Assembly: GCF_024343675.1 (NCBI RefSeq) | Contig: NZ_RJUD01000097.1 | Span: 124,001 to 188,000 of the forward strand | Origin: Lacihabitans sp. CS3-21 | GTDB lineage: Bacteria > Bacteroidota > Bacteroidia > Cytophagales > Spirosomataceae | DNA: 64,000 nt | Direction: 5' to 3' | In this document: piece after piece, positions 17,196 through 26,964 of the stretch | How the letters are laid out: every line of letters starts with the position of its first letter | Numbering within the stretch: the stretch's first letter is position 1 | The notes under the pieces: generated by a model | Told to the model about the DNA's origin: nothing | The model's database searches: none | The model's input: the letters and a program-made list of their open reading frames with translations, nothing else | Position numbers and translations under genes: made by a program

Positions 17196-20100
17196 ATGAC
17201 GTTTAGAATTTTAACTACTCTCCTTATCATTAGTACTTTCTTCTCTTGCAAAGACGATACCCTTTTTACCAAAATAGATGCGGAAGACTCTGGTATTCAG
17301 TTTTCAAATAGAATAATCGAAAACGATTCTATGAATATTTTGGATTTTGAATATGTCTATAATGGCTCTGGTGTTGGGATTGCAGATTTTAACAAAGACG
17401 GATTGCAAGATGTGTTTTTTAGTGGAAATCAAGTTGCGAATAAATTATATCTAAACAAAGGTGATTTTAAGTTCGATGACATTTCAGTAAAAGCTGGTAT
17501 TGAAGCTGCCAACAGGTGGTGTGCCGGAGTAGTTATTGTAGACATCAACAGTGATGGCTGGATGGATGTCTACGTGGCAGCTACTGTAAAAGAACCGGCT
17601 TCTGAAAGACAGAATTTATTGTTTGTCAATCAGGGATTGAAAGACGGAACGCCCGTATTCAAAGAAATGGGTGCCGAATATGGTGTAAACGATTCAGGCC
17701 ATTCTGAGAATGCAGCTTTTTTTGATTATGACAACGATGGAGATTTAGATTTATATGTACTTACAAACGAAATCGACCAATACCCCAATACTTTTAGACC
17801 AAAAGTTAAAGACGGTACTTATCCAAATACCGATAGATTATATAGATGTGATTTTGATGAGAAATTGGGTCATTCCTACTATACCAATGTTTCGAAAGAG
17901 GCTGGTATTATCATTGAAGGTTATGGTCTCGGCCTAAATATTTGCGACATCAACAAAGATGGTTGGAAAGATATTTATGTAACCAACGACTATGCAGCCG
18001 ATGATTTACTTTATATAAACAATGGAAATGGTACTTTTACTGACCAAGCCAATCAATATTTTAAACATACCAGTAGTTCGGCCATGGGCAACGATGTGGC
18101 TGATATAAATAACGATGGTTTATTGGATGTTTTTGCAGTGGATATGTTGGCCAAAAATAATTTGAGAAAGAAAGTTTTGGCTCCACCAAATAATTATCAA
18201 TTGTTCAAATTAAGCGATGAGTTTGGTTACACCTACCAATACATGCGGAATACACTTCAAATAAACAATGGAAAATTAGCCAACAACAAGCAAGCGATGT
18301 TTAGTGAGGTAAGTTTGCTTTCTGGAATAGCAGAAACGGATTGGAGTTGGACACCATCATTAGCAGATTTTGACAACGATGGTTTTAGAGATATAATCAT
18401 CACCAATGGTTTTCCAAAAGATGTGACCGACCGTGATTTTATGGCATTTAGATCTGAGGCTGAAAATTTGGCTGAGAAGACCTTTATTTTGGGGCAAATA
18501 CCTGAAGTTAAGATTAGTAATTATGCCTACAGAAATAAAGGAAATTTGGAGTTTGAAGACGTAACTGAAAAATGGGGGATGGACATTCCTTCTTTCTCCA
18601 ATGGGGCAGTTTATGCCGACTTGGATAATGATGGAGATTTGGACTATTTGGTAAACAACATAAACGACTCTGCATTTGTATTTAAAAACAATCAAATTGA
18701 ATTTGACAAAAACAAAGAAAGTCATTTCTTGAGAATTAAGACTATTGGCGACAAAAATAATATAAATGGATTAGGTGCAGTGGTCCTATTGGAGTTTGAG
18801 AATGGCGAAAAAATGATTCATGAAAACAACCCTTTTAGAGGCTATTTGTCGAGTGTTGAGCCATTTATTCATTTTGGATTGGGAAATAAAAAAGTAAAAA
18901 AACTAGAAGTTCAGTGGTACAATGGTATGTCTCAAATCATTTTGAATCCGAAAATAGATCAGATTCTAGAGGTTAATATCAAAAATGCTTTGTCTAAAAC
19001 AAATTACGACACTAACTTGGGAAAGCTGGTTTTTGAAGATATTACAGATATTTCAAAGCTTGATTTTGTACATAAGGAATTAGATTTCATTGATTTTAAT
19101 GTCCAGAACTTGATGCCCTCCAAGCTTTCAGAGTTAGGACCTGGCATGTCTGTTGGTGACATCAATGGGGACAATTTAGAAGATGTTTTCCTTGGTGGAG
19201 GCCGAAGTTATAGCGGCGTGTTTTTTACTCAAAATGCCGATGGAACATTTAATAGAAAGACGCTTTTGGCCCAATATGAATTGCCAAATAAGTTAGAAGA
19301 GGACTTAGGTTCGCTGCTTTTTGATGCTGATGGGGACAAGGATTTAGATTTGTACCTATGCAGAGGTGGTAGTGAAGGTCGGAAAGAAGATAAACATTTC
19401 CGTGATATGCTTTATACCAACGACGGTAAAGGCAATTTTGTGGAAAACCCCAATGCTATTCCGGCTTTTGGTACCAGTACCTCGTGCGTAAGAGCGTCAG
19501 ATTACGACAACGACGGAGATTTGGATTTATTTGTGGCCGGAAGAAATGTACCAGGAGAATATCCTAAATTCACCGATTCTTATCTTTTTAGAAATGATTC
19601 TAAAAACGGTGATGCCAAGTTTACCAATGTAAGTCTTCCAGAACTCAAAAATTTGGGATTGATCTGTGATGTCCTTTGGACAGACTTTGACAACGACGGC
19701 TGGATGGACCTTCTGGTTGCTGGTGAATGGTCGGCACCAAGGTTTTTCAAAAACCAAAAAGGAAAACTTTCAGAAGTTAAAGATACAGGATTGGGAAATT
19801 TGAAAGGACTGTGGACTTCGACCAATGCAGGTGATTTTGACAATGACGGTGATATGGATTATGTTCTAGGAAATATAGGCCTCAATGCTTTGTTTAAGGG
19901 TAATGAAAAAGAACCAGCAAGGGTTTTGGCCAAAGACTTTGATAACAATGGAAATTATGATATTATACCTTTTGTGTATTTTATTAATGAAAAAAAAGAG
20001 AAGTTTTTGGTGCCTTTCAACGGAAAAGACGATGTAAATAAGCAGCTCAACGTTACGCGTTCAAGGTTTGTGTCTTACAAGGATTTTGCAAATGCAAATA

Positions 20101-20684
20101 TTGATAATTTATTGACAAAGGACGAAAAGAAGGATGCCCAAGATTTAGAGTTAAGTTTTATGAAATCTGTAATCATTTTAAATCAAGGTGGTGGTAAATT
20201 CTTGGTCAAAGATTTGCCGATAGAGGTTCAGTTTAGCTCAGCAAATGGTATTATTGTTGAGGATTTTGATAGTGATGGTATTCAAGATATTGTAGTTTCT
20301 GGGAATAATTTTGGTAATGAAATCTCAGTTGGACGTTATGATGCATCTAACGGTGTATATTTGAAAGGTTCAGGTGGTGGTGAGTTTAAGGTTATTAAAA
20401 ACTCCGGATTCTATGTTCCGAGTGATGCCAAGGCCTTAGTAAGTATAGCTAACATCAAAGGAGAAATTAGCCTTTTGGCTTCGCAAAATAGAGGACCTTT
20501 GAAAATGTTTAAAACTCCTCTCAAAAAGCAAATTTCTATCTTAGATCCTTCGGCTAAGTCATATGCCTATGAGTTGAATGGTAAGAAAACAAAAAAAGAA
20601 ATTTATTATGGATCTGGATATCTAGGTCAGTCGGCCAGATATATTATTTTACCTATTGGGGCTAAAGGTTTAAAAATAAACTAA
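17196..20684 (+). CDS. FG-GAP/VCBS lipoprotein with central ASPIC/UnbV domain
   Basis: The 1162-residue protein is a lipoprotein (MTFRILTTLLIISTFFSC, Cys18). I count fourteen calcium-loop repeats of the form DxDxDGxxD: seven before residue 500 (such as DFNKDGLQD, DYDNDGDLD, DLDNDGDLD) and seven after 640 (such as DINGDNLED, DFDNDGWMD, DFDSDGIQD). Between them, at about 518-592, is an ASPIC/UnbV module (INGLGAVVLLEFENGEKM to FGLGNKKVKKLEVQWYNG). Two seven-bladed, integrin-like beta-propellers flanking ASPIC is the simplest reading. Such proteins often follow SusCD pairs in Cytophagales, presumably as surface binding partners; no enzyme activity is established. The next gene begins 2 bases after the stop, so the two are co-translated. 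Confidence 0.9.
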   Translation: MTFRILTTLLIISTFFSCKDDTLFTKIDAEDSGIQFSNRIIENDSMNILDFEYVYNGSGVGIADFNKDGLQDVFFSGNQVANKLYLNKGDFKFDDISVKAGIEAANRWCAGVVIVDINSDGWMDVYVAATVKEPASERQNLLFVNQGLKDGTPVFKEMGAEYGVNDSGHSENAAFFDYDNDGDLDLYVLTNEIDQYPNTFRPKVKDGTYPNTDRLYRCDFDEKLGHSYYTNVSKEAGIIIEGYGLGLNICDINKDGWKDIYVTNDYAADDLLYINNGNGTFTDQANQYFKHTSSSAMGNDVADINNDGLLDVFAVDMLAKNNLRKKVLAPPNNYQLFKLSDEFGYTYQYMRNTLQINNGKLANNKQAMFSEVSLLSGIAETDWSWTPSLADFDNDGFRDIIITNGFPKDVTDRDFMAFRSEAENLAEKTFILGQIPEVKISNYAYRNKGNLEFEDVTEKWGMDIPSFSNGAVYADLDNDGDLDYLVNNINDSAFVFKNNQIEFDKNKESHFLRIKTIGDKNNINGLGAVVLLEFENGEKMIHENNPFRGYLSSVEPFIHFGLGNKKVKKLEVQWYNGMSQIILNPKIDQILEVNIKNALSKTNYDTNLGKLVFEDITDISKLDFVHKELDFIDFNVQNLMPSKLSELGPGMSVGDINGDNLEDVFLGGGRSYSGVFFTQNADGTFNRKTLLAQYELPNKLEEDLGSLLFDADGDKDLDLYLCRGGSEGRKEDKHFRDMLYTNDGKGNFVENPNAIPAFGTSTSCVRASDYDNDGDLDLFVAGRNVPGEYPKFTDSYLFRNDSKNGDAKFTNVSLPELKNLGLICDVLWTDFDNDGWMDLLVAGEWSAPRFFKNQKGKLSEVKDTGLGNLKGLWTSTNAGDFDNDGDMDYVLGNIGLNALFKGNEKEPARVLAKDFDNNGNYDIIPFVYFINEKKEKFLVPFNGKDDVNKQLNVTRSRFVSYKDFANANIDNLLTKDEKKDAQDLELSFMKSVIILNQGGGKFLVKDLPIEVQFSSANGIIVEDFDSDGIQDIVVSGNNFGNEISVGRYDASNGVYLKGSGGGEFKVIKNSGFYVPSDAKALVSIANIKGEISLLASQNRGPLKMFKTPLKKQISILDPSAKSYAYELNGKKTKKEIYYGSGYLGQSARYIILPIGAKGLKIN

Positions 20685-20686
20685 TT

Positions 20687-22159
20687 ATGAGGTATTCGTT
20701 AATTGGTTTGTTGTTTATCTGGGTCATTGGATATTCTTGTAAAAAAGGAAGTTCTTCTGAAATAACTACACCGGAAGAATCGAATCTTTCAGGAGAAGAA
20801 TTGGCTAAGATTCATTGTTCAGGATGTCATATTTTTCCAGACCCCAATTCTTTGCCCAAAGCTATTTGGCTAAATGGTGTATTACCCAAAATGGCTCTAA
20901 GACTAGGTCAGGGAGAGTTTATGTTGGAAATGATGAACTTCTCCAACGACGAAATGATGGCCATCATAAATTCGGGCGTTTATCCTCAAAATCCTGTAAT
21001 GGCCAAAGCGGATTGGGAAAAGATTTTGAAGTATTATGGAGAAAATGCTCCAGATTCATTAATCCAAAACGAGATTTTAAATACAAAAGAGCTTTTGGAA
21101 TTTTCTTTAAAAGAGCAGGAAATTGATGCAAATGAAATCGTATTAACTCATTTTGATTCGACAAAAAATCAAACTTTTATAGGGACGTCCATAAAAAGTA
21201 CTGTTTATTCACTTTCCTCAAATGGCAATTTAATTGATTCCATAAAAACAAAAAGTCCTGTGGTGGATATAAAGTATCACAAAAACCTAGGTAAAGTAAA
21301 CTTAGAAGTTGGTATCCTTAATCCATCAGATTTGTCAGAGGGAAGACTCCTTGCAGGAAATAAAGTGTTGATTGATAAACTGCACAGACCAGTACACATG
21401 GTTTTGGCCGATTTAAATGGTGACAATTACGAGGACTTTATCATTTCAAATTTCGGTAATCTGACGGGGAATTTGACTTGGTATGATGGCAAAACCTTTA
21501 AGGGGAATATTTTAAATAATGAGCCAGGAGCGAGGGTAGTCTATCAAGTAGATTTTGACAAAGACGGCAAGAAAGATATTTTGGCATTGATGACGCAAGG
21601 AAGGGAGGCCATTGTTTTATTTAGAAATACAGGAAATGGCGAGTTCGAAATGAAAACTTTGATGAGTTTTCCATCCTATTTTGGCTCGAGTTATTTTGAG
21701 GCCAAGGATTTAGACTTTGATGGCGACTTGGATTTTGTCTATACAAACGGCGATAATGCCGATTTGAGTATCACCAAGAAACCTTTTCACGGTGTTCGTA
21801 TTTATCTTAATGAAAGGAATGCGGAGTTCAAAGAAAAATACTTTTACCCGATTAACGGAGCATCCAAAGTAATTGCTGAAGATTTTGACAATGACAAAGA
21901 TTTCGATTTGGCGGTTATTTCATTTTTTCCGGACAAAAAGCGAAACGAAGCATTTTTGTATTTTGAAGGCCAAGCAAATTTAAAATTCGAAGTAAGTTCA
22001 AAAAAGAAAGTATCTAGTCATAAGTGGCTCACAATGGATGCAGGAGATTTTGACAAAGATGGAGATAAAGATATCATTTTGGGTGCTTTTAACAGGGAAC
22101 TCCGGAAAAAAGCAGGCGTCAAATCTGTGGTAATATTAGAAAATTTATTAATGAAATAA
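20687..22159 (+). CDS. Lipoprotein fusing a monohaem cytochrome c-like domain to FG-GAP repeats
   Basis: The 490-residue lipoprotein (MRYSLIGLLFIWVIGYSC, Cys18) carries a haem c attachment motif, CSGCH at residues 44-48, followed by a helical region with candidate axial Met residues (LPKMALRLGQGEF; MMNFSNDEMMAIINSG) and a closing WEKILKYYGENAP, typical of small class I cytochromes c. From about residue 150, five FG-GAP calcium-loop repeats follow (DLNGDNYED, DFDKDGKKD, DLDFDGDLD, DFDNDKDFD, DFDKDGDKD). It begins 2 bases after the ASPIC/UnbV lipoprotein and precedes an S9 peptidase by 23 bases. The layout predicts a membrane-anchored, possibly surface-exposed haem protein; its redox partner and substrate are unknown. 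Confidence 0.87.
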   Translation: MRYSLIGLLFIWVIGYSCKKGSSSEITTPEESNLSGEELAKIHCSGCHIFPDPNSLPKAIWLNGVLPKMALRLGQGEFMLEMMNFSNDEMMAIINSGVYPQNPVMAKADWEKILKYYGENAPDSLIQNEILNTKELLEFSLKEQEIDANEIVLTHFDSTKNQTFIGTSIKSTVYSLSSNGNLIDSIKTKSPVVDIKYHKNLGKVNLEVGILNPSDLSEGRLLAGNKVLIDKLHRPVHMVLADLNGDNYEDFIISNFGNLTGNLTWYDGKTFKGNILNNEPGARVVYQVDFDKDGKKDILALMTQGREAIVLFRNTGNGEFEMKTLMSFPSYFGSSYFEAKDLDFDGDLDFVYTNGDNADLSITKKPFHGVRIYLNERNAEFKEKYFYPINGASKVIAEDFDNDKDFDLAVISFFPDKKRNEAFLYFEGQANLKFEVSSKKKVSSHKWLTMDAGDFDKDGDKDIILGAFNRELRKKAGVKSVVILENLLMK

Positions 22160-22182
22160 TTTCATCAAACCTCTATAAATCA

Positions 22183-24525
22183 ATGAAAATCAAACTAATG
22201 GCTCTGTTGAGCTTCTGCTTTTTAGGTGTATTTGCACAGTCTAAACTCTCGGTAGACAAAATCATGCAAGATCCAAAATGGATTGGGACATCGCCTTCTA
22301 ATATTTCTTGGTCAGAAGATAGTAAAAACATTTATTTCAACTGGAATCCAGAGAAAAACTTAGGTGATTCGCTTTATGCATATAATTTACAAATTCAAAA
22401 AACGGAGAAACTTTCTGTAAAGCAAAGAGAAAAGCTTTCTCCAACTGGTGCATATTCAAATGACCAAACTAAGAAAGTTTTTGTAAAAGAAGGCGATTTG
22501 TATTTGCAATTTTTGCGTACTAACCTTGTAAAAAGATTAACGAAAACGGTTGATATAGAGTCTTTACCAGAGTTTTCTCTTGACGATGAAACTATAATTT
22601 TCAGAAGAGGCCAAAATTTATATGCCCAAAATATCAATGATGGATTTGTAAAACAATTGACTGATTTTCAATCCGGTTCAAAAGCTTCTGAAAAGAAAAA
22701 AACAGAAGAAGAGCTTTGGTTAGAAAAAGATCAGGTAGAATTATTTGATGTGCTTGAAGAAAGAAAAAATAAAGAAACACAAGCCAAAAAGAACAATCCA
22801 CCCAAAAAAGGACTAAAAAAGATATATCTGGACGACAAAAGACTAGGAGGTTTGCAAGTGAGTCCAAATCTAAATATGTTGATTTATAGTGTTTTGGAAA
22901 CACCAAAGACACAAAAGAACACCATAGTGCCAAATTATGTAAATGCATCGGGATACACCGAGGATATTCCAGGTAGAAACAAAGTAGGCTCTCCACAAAT
23001 GACTTCAGAATCTTATTTGTTCAATGCTTTGGCCGATACCGTTTTCAAGATTTCGTCAAAAGGTTTGCCTGGTTTGGAAAAATTTCCAGAATATTTCAAA
23101 GATTATCCGAAAATTGATAGTGTTACAAAAGCGAAAGGTCGTGTGGTGCAGTTCTCCAATTTTACCTGGTCGCCGATGGGAACAAACTTGGTGGCAGAAG
23201 CAAGAACGGTGGATCATAAAGACCGTTGGATCGTAAAAGTTGACATGTCAACTGGACGAGTTCAAAGTTTAGATCATCAAAGAGATGAGGCTTGGATTGG
23301 CGGACCAGGCATTTCTAACTTTGCAAGCACCTTGGGTTTTTTAGATGAAAACACCATTTTTTTTCAATCAGAAGAAACAGGATATGCTCACCTTTATAGA
23401 TTCGATTTGACGGCTAAAACTAAAGTAGCCCTAACATCTGGTAAATTTGAGGTGCAAAAGGTAGCTTTATCTCAAGACAAAACCAAGTTTTTTATTACCA
23501 CCAATCAGGTTCATCCAGGCGAACAACATTTTTATCATTTATCAGTAGATGGCACTAAGCTTACGAAAATAACCGAATTGACAGGTGCTCATGAGGTGAC
23601 AATTTCACCCGATGAGAAACAACTGGCCATTAGATATTCGTATTCAAACAAGCCATGGGAGTTGTATTTACAAAAAAACGAAGCTGGAGCAGTTTCTGAA
23701 AAAATTACAAACTCACTTACAGCTGATTTTCAGGCTTATCCATGGAGAGATCCGAAAATTATTACTTTTAAAGCGTCTGATGGACAGGAAATATATGGTA
23801 GAATTTATGAGCCAACCGCCAAAGGCAAAAAAGCAGGAACAAAGCCTGCTGTAATATTTGTACATGGTGCTGGCTATCTACAAAATGCCCACAAATGGTG
23901 GAGTAGCTATTTTAGAGAATATATGTTTCATAACCTTTTGACTGATTTGGGTTATACAGTTTTGGATATAGACTACAGAGCATCAGCAGGTTATGGTCGA
24001 GATGTAAGAACTGGTATATACAGACACATGGGCGGCAAAGATTTGTCAGATCATGTTGATGCGGCTCAATATTTGGTTAAAAATTATGGCGTTGATTCCA
24101 AAAAAATTGGAATTTATGGTGGTTCTTATGGTGGTTTTATTACACTTATGGGGCTTTTTACAGCACCAGATGTATTCAAGGCTGGAGCTGCACTTAGACC
24201 TGTTACAGATTGGGCCGCCTACAACCATGGATACACATCGAATATCCTCAATACACCCCAAACTGACAGTATTGCATATCACAAAAGCTCGCCCATATAT
24301 TTTGCCAGTGGACTAAAGAATAACCTATTGATTTGTCATGGTGTCGTAGATGTTAATGTCCATTATCAAGATGTTGTTCGTTTGAGTCAGCGTTTGATAG
24401 AATTGAAGAAAGATAATTGGGAGCTTGCATCTTATCCTGTTGAAGACCATGGCTTTGTGGAGCCGAGTTCGTGGACAGATGAGTACAAAAGGATATTGAA
24501 ACTTTTCGAGGAGAAATTGAGATAA
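22183..24525 (+). CDS. S9-family prolyl oligopeptidase (DPP4-like), exported
   Basis: The 780-residue protein begins with a signal peptide (MKIKLMALLSFCFLGVFAQ). An N-terminal beta-propeller (roughly 40-500) precedes an alpha/beta hydrolase domain whose catalytic triad is visible: Ser648 in YGGSYGGF, Asp723 in CHGVVDVNVHYQ and His756 in VEDHGF. These features place it in peptidase family S9 (dipeptidyl peptidase IV / prolyl oligopeptidase), which cuts short peptides. It lies 23 bases after the haem/FG-GAP lipoprotein, so it may serve the same uptake island by trimming peptides in the periplasm. The 32-residue Lys/Glu-rich insert near 165-200 (EKKKTEEELWLEKD) is shared by several Bacteroidota relatives. 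Confidence 0.93.
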   Translation: MKIKLMALLSFCFLGVFAQSKLSVDKIMQDPKWIGTSPSNISWSEDSKNIYFNWNPEKNLGDSLYAYNLQIQKTEKLSVKQREKLSPTGAYSNDQTKKVFVKEGDLYLQFLRTNLVKRLTKTVDIESLPEFSLDDETIIFRRGQNLYAQNINDGFVKQLTDFQSGSKASEKKKTEEELWLEKDQVELFDVLEERKNKETQAKKNNPPKKGLKKIYLDDKRLGGLQVSPNLNMLIYSVLETPKTQKNTIVPNYVNASGYTEDIPGRNKVGSPQMTSESYLFNALADTVFKISSKGLPGLEKFPEYFKDYPKIDSVTKAKGRVVQFSNFTWSPMGTNLVAEARTVDHKDRWIVKVDMSTGRVQSLDHQRDEAWIGGPGISNFASTLGFLDENTIFFQSEETGYAHLYRFDLTAKTKVALTSGKFEVQKVALSQDKTKFFITTNQVHPGEQHFYHLSVDGTKLTKITELTGAHEVTISPDEKQLAIRYSYSNKPWELYLQKNEAGAVSEKITNSLTADFQAYPWRDPKIITFKASDGQEIYGRIYEPTAKGKKAGTKPAVIFVHGAGYLQNAHKWWSSYFREYMFHNLLTDLGYTVLDIDYRASAGYGRDVRTGIYRHMGGKDLSDHVDAAQYLVKNYGVDSKKIGIYGGSYGGFITLMGLFTAPDVFKAGAALRPVTDWAAYNHGYTSNILNTPQTDSIAYHKSSPIYFASGLKNNLLICHGVVDVNVHYQDVVRLSQRLIELKKDNWELASYPVEDHGFVEPSSWTDEYKRILKLFEEKLR

Positions 24526-24583
24526 ATGCTTTTTTATTCTCAAATCTCCTATTAATTTGTTGAAAAATACTTGACCGAAAATT

Positions 24584-26140
24584 ATGTCAAAATTTGTTTT
24601 ACAGCTCGACTGGGAAGGTTTTGAAAAGGACAAATATGTTCACACCGTTTTAGAGGATAATTTATTGCCCGACTATTTTGTCAAATGCCGATGGTTTGCT
24701 GGGAAAGCACGCAAGAATTGGCGTCTAAAAATTACCAAGGTAGTAAGAATGACCGATGAAGAAAAGCAGTTTTTCTTCAGCATCATATCTGTGAAATATC
24801 CGGAGGGCGACAATGAGACCTATATGTTTCCTTTGTCTTTTGTTGAAAAAACGTTTGCAGACTTGCCAGAAAAGGCGATTATTAGTCCGGCCACACTCGA
24901 AGATAAAGAGGGCTATTTGGTTGAGGCTGTTTTTGATATTGCTTTTAGAGAGGCTATTTTTCATAATATAGTGGCTAACAACGGTATCCTTCAGATAGAC
25001 AATGACTTACTGAAATTTGAAAAGGGGAAAGGCTTGGAAGATGAGACGGCTGCTGAAAGTGTGATTCCTGAAATAGATTCTAGCAATACAGCCTTTGTTT
25101 TTGGCGAAAAATATTTTTTTAAATTATACCGTAAGCTCTTCAGCGAAACCAATCCTGAGGTGGAAATGGTGCAGTTTATCACACAAAACTCAGATTTTAA
25201 GAACATTCCTAGGTTTTGTGGAAGCGTTACATTAGAAAGAAAATTGGAAAGCGACATCACTTTCGGTTTACTGGTGGAGGTCATTTCTAACGAAAAAGAC
25301 AATTGGTCAAAAACCGGCGATTATCTCAACGAATTCATGTTTGCTTTTGTTGACGGTAATTTCCAAGTTAAAGAAAATGTTTTTGAAAAAGTGGCCCTTT
25401 TGGGGGTAAGAACAGCTCAAATGCACGATGCCCTTTTCAGTATTCATGGCGATGAGGGTTTTAGAGCAGATAATTTCGACAGACCTTACCGTAGATTTAT
25501 TCACCAAAAAGTAGAAGATTTGCTCGAACATCGCTACAATCTTTTGACAGATAATTATTTGTCACTTGACGAAGCTTCGCAGATTTTGGCTTGGAAATTT
25601 ATGGAGGCCAAAGACTTGATTTTGGATTTTGTGGATCAAATTCTTACAAGGCCAATTGAATCATTCCGAACGAGAATCCATGGTGATTACCACCTCGGGC
25701 AGGTCTTAGTTTGTGAAGAAGACTTGGTTATTATCGATTTTGAAGGTGAGCCTGAAAGCACCATTTCAAGCAGAAAAGTGAAGCATTCACCTCTGAAAGA
25801 CGTCGCTGGGATGATTCGTTCTTACCATTATGCTGTTTCGGCCAAATTGTTTAACAGTCCTGAAACCATGGAATTAGACGAAAAAGTACTTCAAAGAGCA
25901 ACCGATAGGTGGTATAAACTCATGAGAGATACCTATTTGGAAGAATACCTTGGGTATTTTGGGCCTTTGCATCCGCTTTTGAAGAACAACAACGAGATCA
26001 ATTATTTATTGCAATTTCATTTATTAGAAAAAGCGGTTTATGAGTTGGGTTATGAGTTAAATTATCGTCCAGGTTGGGTGAAAATTCCCTTGAAAGGTAT
26101 TTTAGACGTGATTTTAGAAATCGAAAAATTGAAAAGATGA
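24584..26140 (+). CDS. Maltokinase-like protein (TreS C-terminal kinase family)
   Basis: The 518-residue protein has an aminoglycoside-phosphotransferase-type kinase fold: the Brenner-like motif IHGDYHLGQVL (His366-Asp368) and the metal-binding IDFEGEP (Asp385), with the preceding N-terminal cap (LPDYFVKCRWFAGKARKNWR) found in maltokinase (Mak/Pep2) and at the C-terminus of trehalose synthase fusions. Maltokinase phosphorylates maltose to maltose 1-phosphate for GlgE-dependent alpha-glucan synthesis. No treS, glgE or glgB is in the window, so the assignment to that pathway is by family only. It lies 58 bases after the S9 peptidase and its stop overlaps the next start (ATGA). Confidence 0.85.
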   Translation: MSKFVLQLDWEGFEKDKYVHTVLEDNLLPDYFVKCRWFAGKARKNWRLKITKVVRMTDEEKQFFFSIISVKYPEGDNETYMFPLSFVEKTFADLPEKAIISPATLEDKEGYLVEAVFDIAFREAIFHNIVANNGILQIDNDLLKFEKGKGLEDETAAESVIPEIDSSNTAFVFGEKYFFKLYRKLFSETNPEVEMVQFITQNSDFKNIPRFCGSVTLERKLESDITFGLLVEVISNEKDNWSKTGDYLNEFMFAFVDGNFQVKENVFEKVALLGVRTAQMHDALFSIHGDEGFRADNFDRPYRRFIHQKVEDLLEHRYNLLTDNYLSLDEASQILAWKFMEAKDLILDFVDQILTRPIESFRTRIHGDYHLGQVLVCEEDLVIIDFEGEPESTISSRKVKHSPLKDVAGMIRSYHYAVSAKLFNSPETMELDEKVLQRATDRWYKLMRDTYLEEYLGYFGPLHPLLKNNNEINYLLQFHLLEKAVYELGYELNYRPGWVKIPLKGILDVILEIEKLKR

Positions 26141-26964
26141 TTATATATAAACTATATCTTTTTCTTTTTGCTCTCAAAACAGCCACTTGCTCCTGCAATT
26201 ACGAGGTTAAGAATGCCTTTTTTGTGAAAAGTAAACCTAAAATCGAGAAAACGGGTAAGTTTCCGGTTTGTATTGGTGAAAACTCGGGTTTAAGCAAAGC
26301 GTGGCAAGACGGCTATTATTGGACACATAACGATTCTGGTGGTAGCCCAGAACTGTATATGGTGAATGCAGAGGGTTTGATGTTTGATACTTTAGATGTG
26401 CCAAATGCTGTTAATATTGATTGGGAAGATCTTGCCAAAGATGACAAAGGCAACCTATATATGGGTGATTTTGGTAATAATTCGAACCGTAGAGATGATT
26501 TAACTATTTATAAAAGAGGGTATTATGGTGTGGAAAAAATAAACTTCAAATATGCCGACCAAACTCCTGCAGATACTTCTAATCGAATTTTTGATTGTGA
26601 AGCGTTCTTTTGGAAAAACGACTCACTTTATCTATTTACTAAAAGTTGGAACAAGGGCAAAAAACTCACTAAACTATATGTTTTGCCAGATAAATCTGGT
26701 GAATATTCGGTTTCTCCAAAAGACCAGGTTTACTTTAAGGCTCAGGTAACTGGGGCAGATATTAGTCCGGATGGAACAAAGTATGCTCTTATAACCTATG
26801 GAAAATTAATGATTTATGGCATAGAAAACAATCAAATAAACTTTAAGAAGCCTTTGAAATGTATCAAACTTGGTAAGAATCAAACGGAAGCCGTAGTCTT
26901 TGAAAACAACTCGAAAATTGTCTTTACCAACGAACAGCGTAAGATTTATTCCATAGAAATTTAA
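26137..26964 (+). CDS. Exported beta-propeller-like protein of unknown function
   Basis: The ATG at 26137 overlaps the maltokinase stop (ATGA). The 275-residue product opens with a hydrophobic signal (MIIYKLYLFLFALKTATCSC; Cys18 or Cys20 could be lipidated, but the lipobox is poor). The body contains YYWTHNDSGGSPELYMVN, NIDWEDLAKDDKGNLYMGDF and ADISPDGTKYALITYG, the pattern of a widespread Bacteroidota family of periplasmic propeller-like proteins related in look to phytase-like or SdiA-regulated repeat proteins. I see no catalytic residue set. Coupling to the maltokinase gene suggests shared transcription but not necessarily shared function. Its stop codon overlaps the first TTAACA of the repeats upstream of the response regulator. 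Confidence 0.75.
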   Translation: MIIYKLYLFLFALKTATCSCNYEVKNAFFVKSKPKIEKTGKFPVCIGENSGLSKAWQDGYYWTHNDSGGSPELYMVNAEGLMFDTLDVPNAVNIDWEDLAKDDKGNLYMGDFGNNSNRRDDLTIYKRGYYGVEKINFKYADQTPADTSNRIFDCEAFFWKNDSLYLFTKSWNKGKKLTKLYVLPDKSGEYSVSPKDQVYFKAQVTGADISPDGTKYALITYGKLMIYGIENNQINFKKPLKCIKLGKNQTEAVVFENNSKIVFTNEQRKIYSIEI

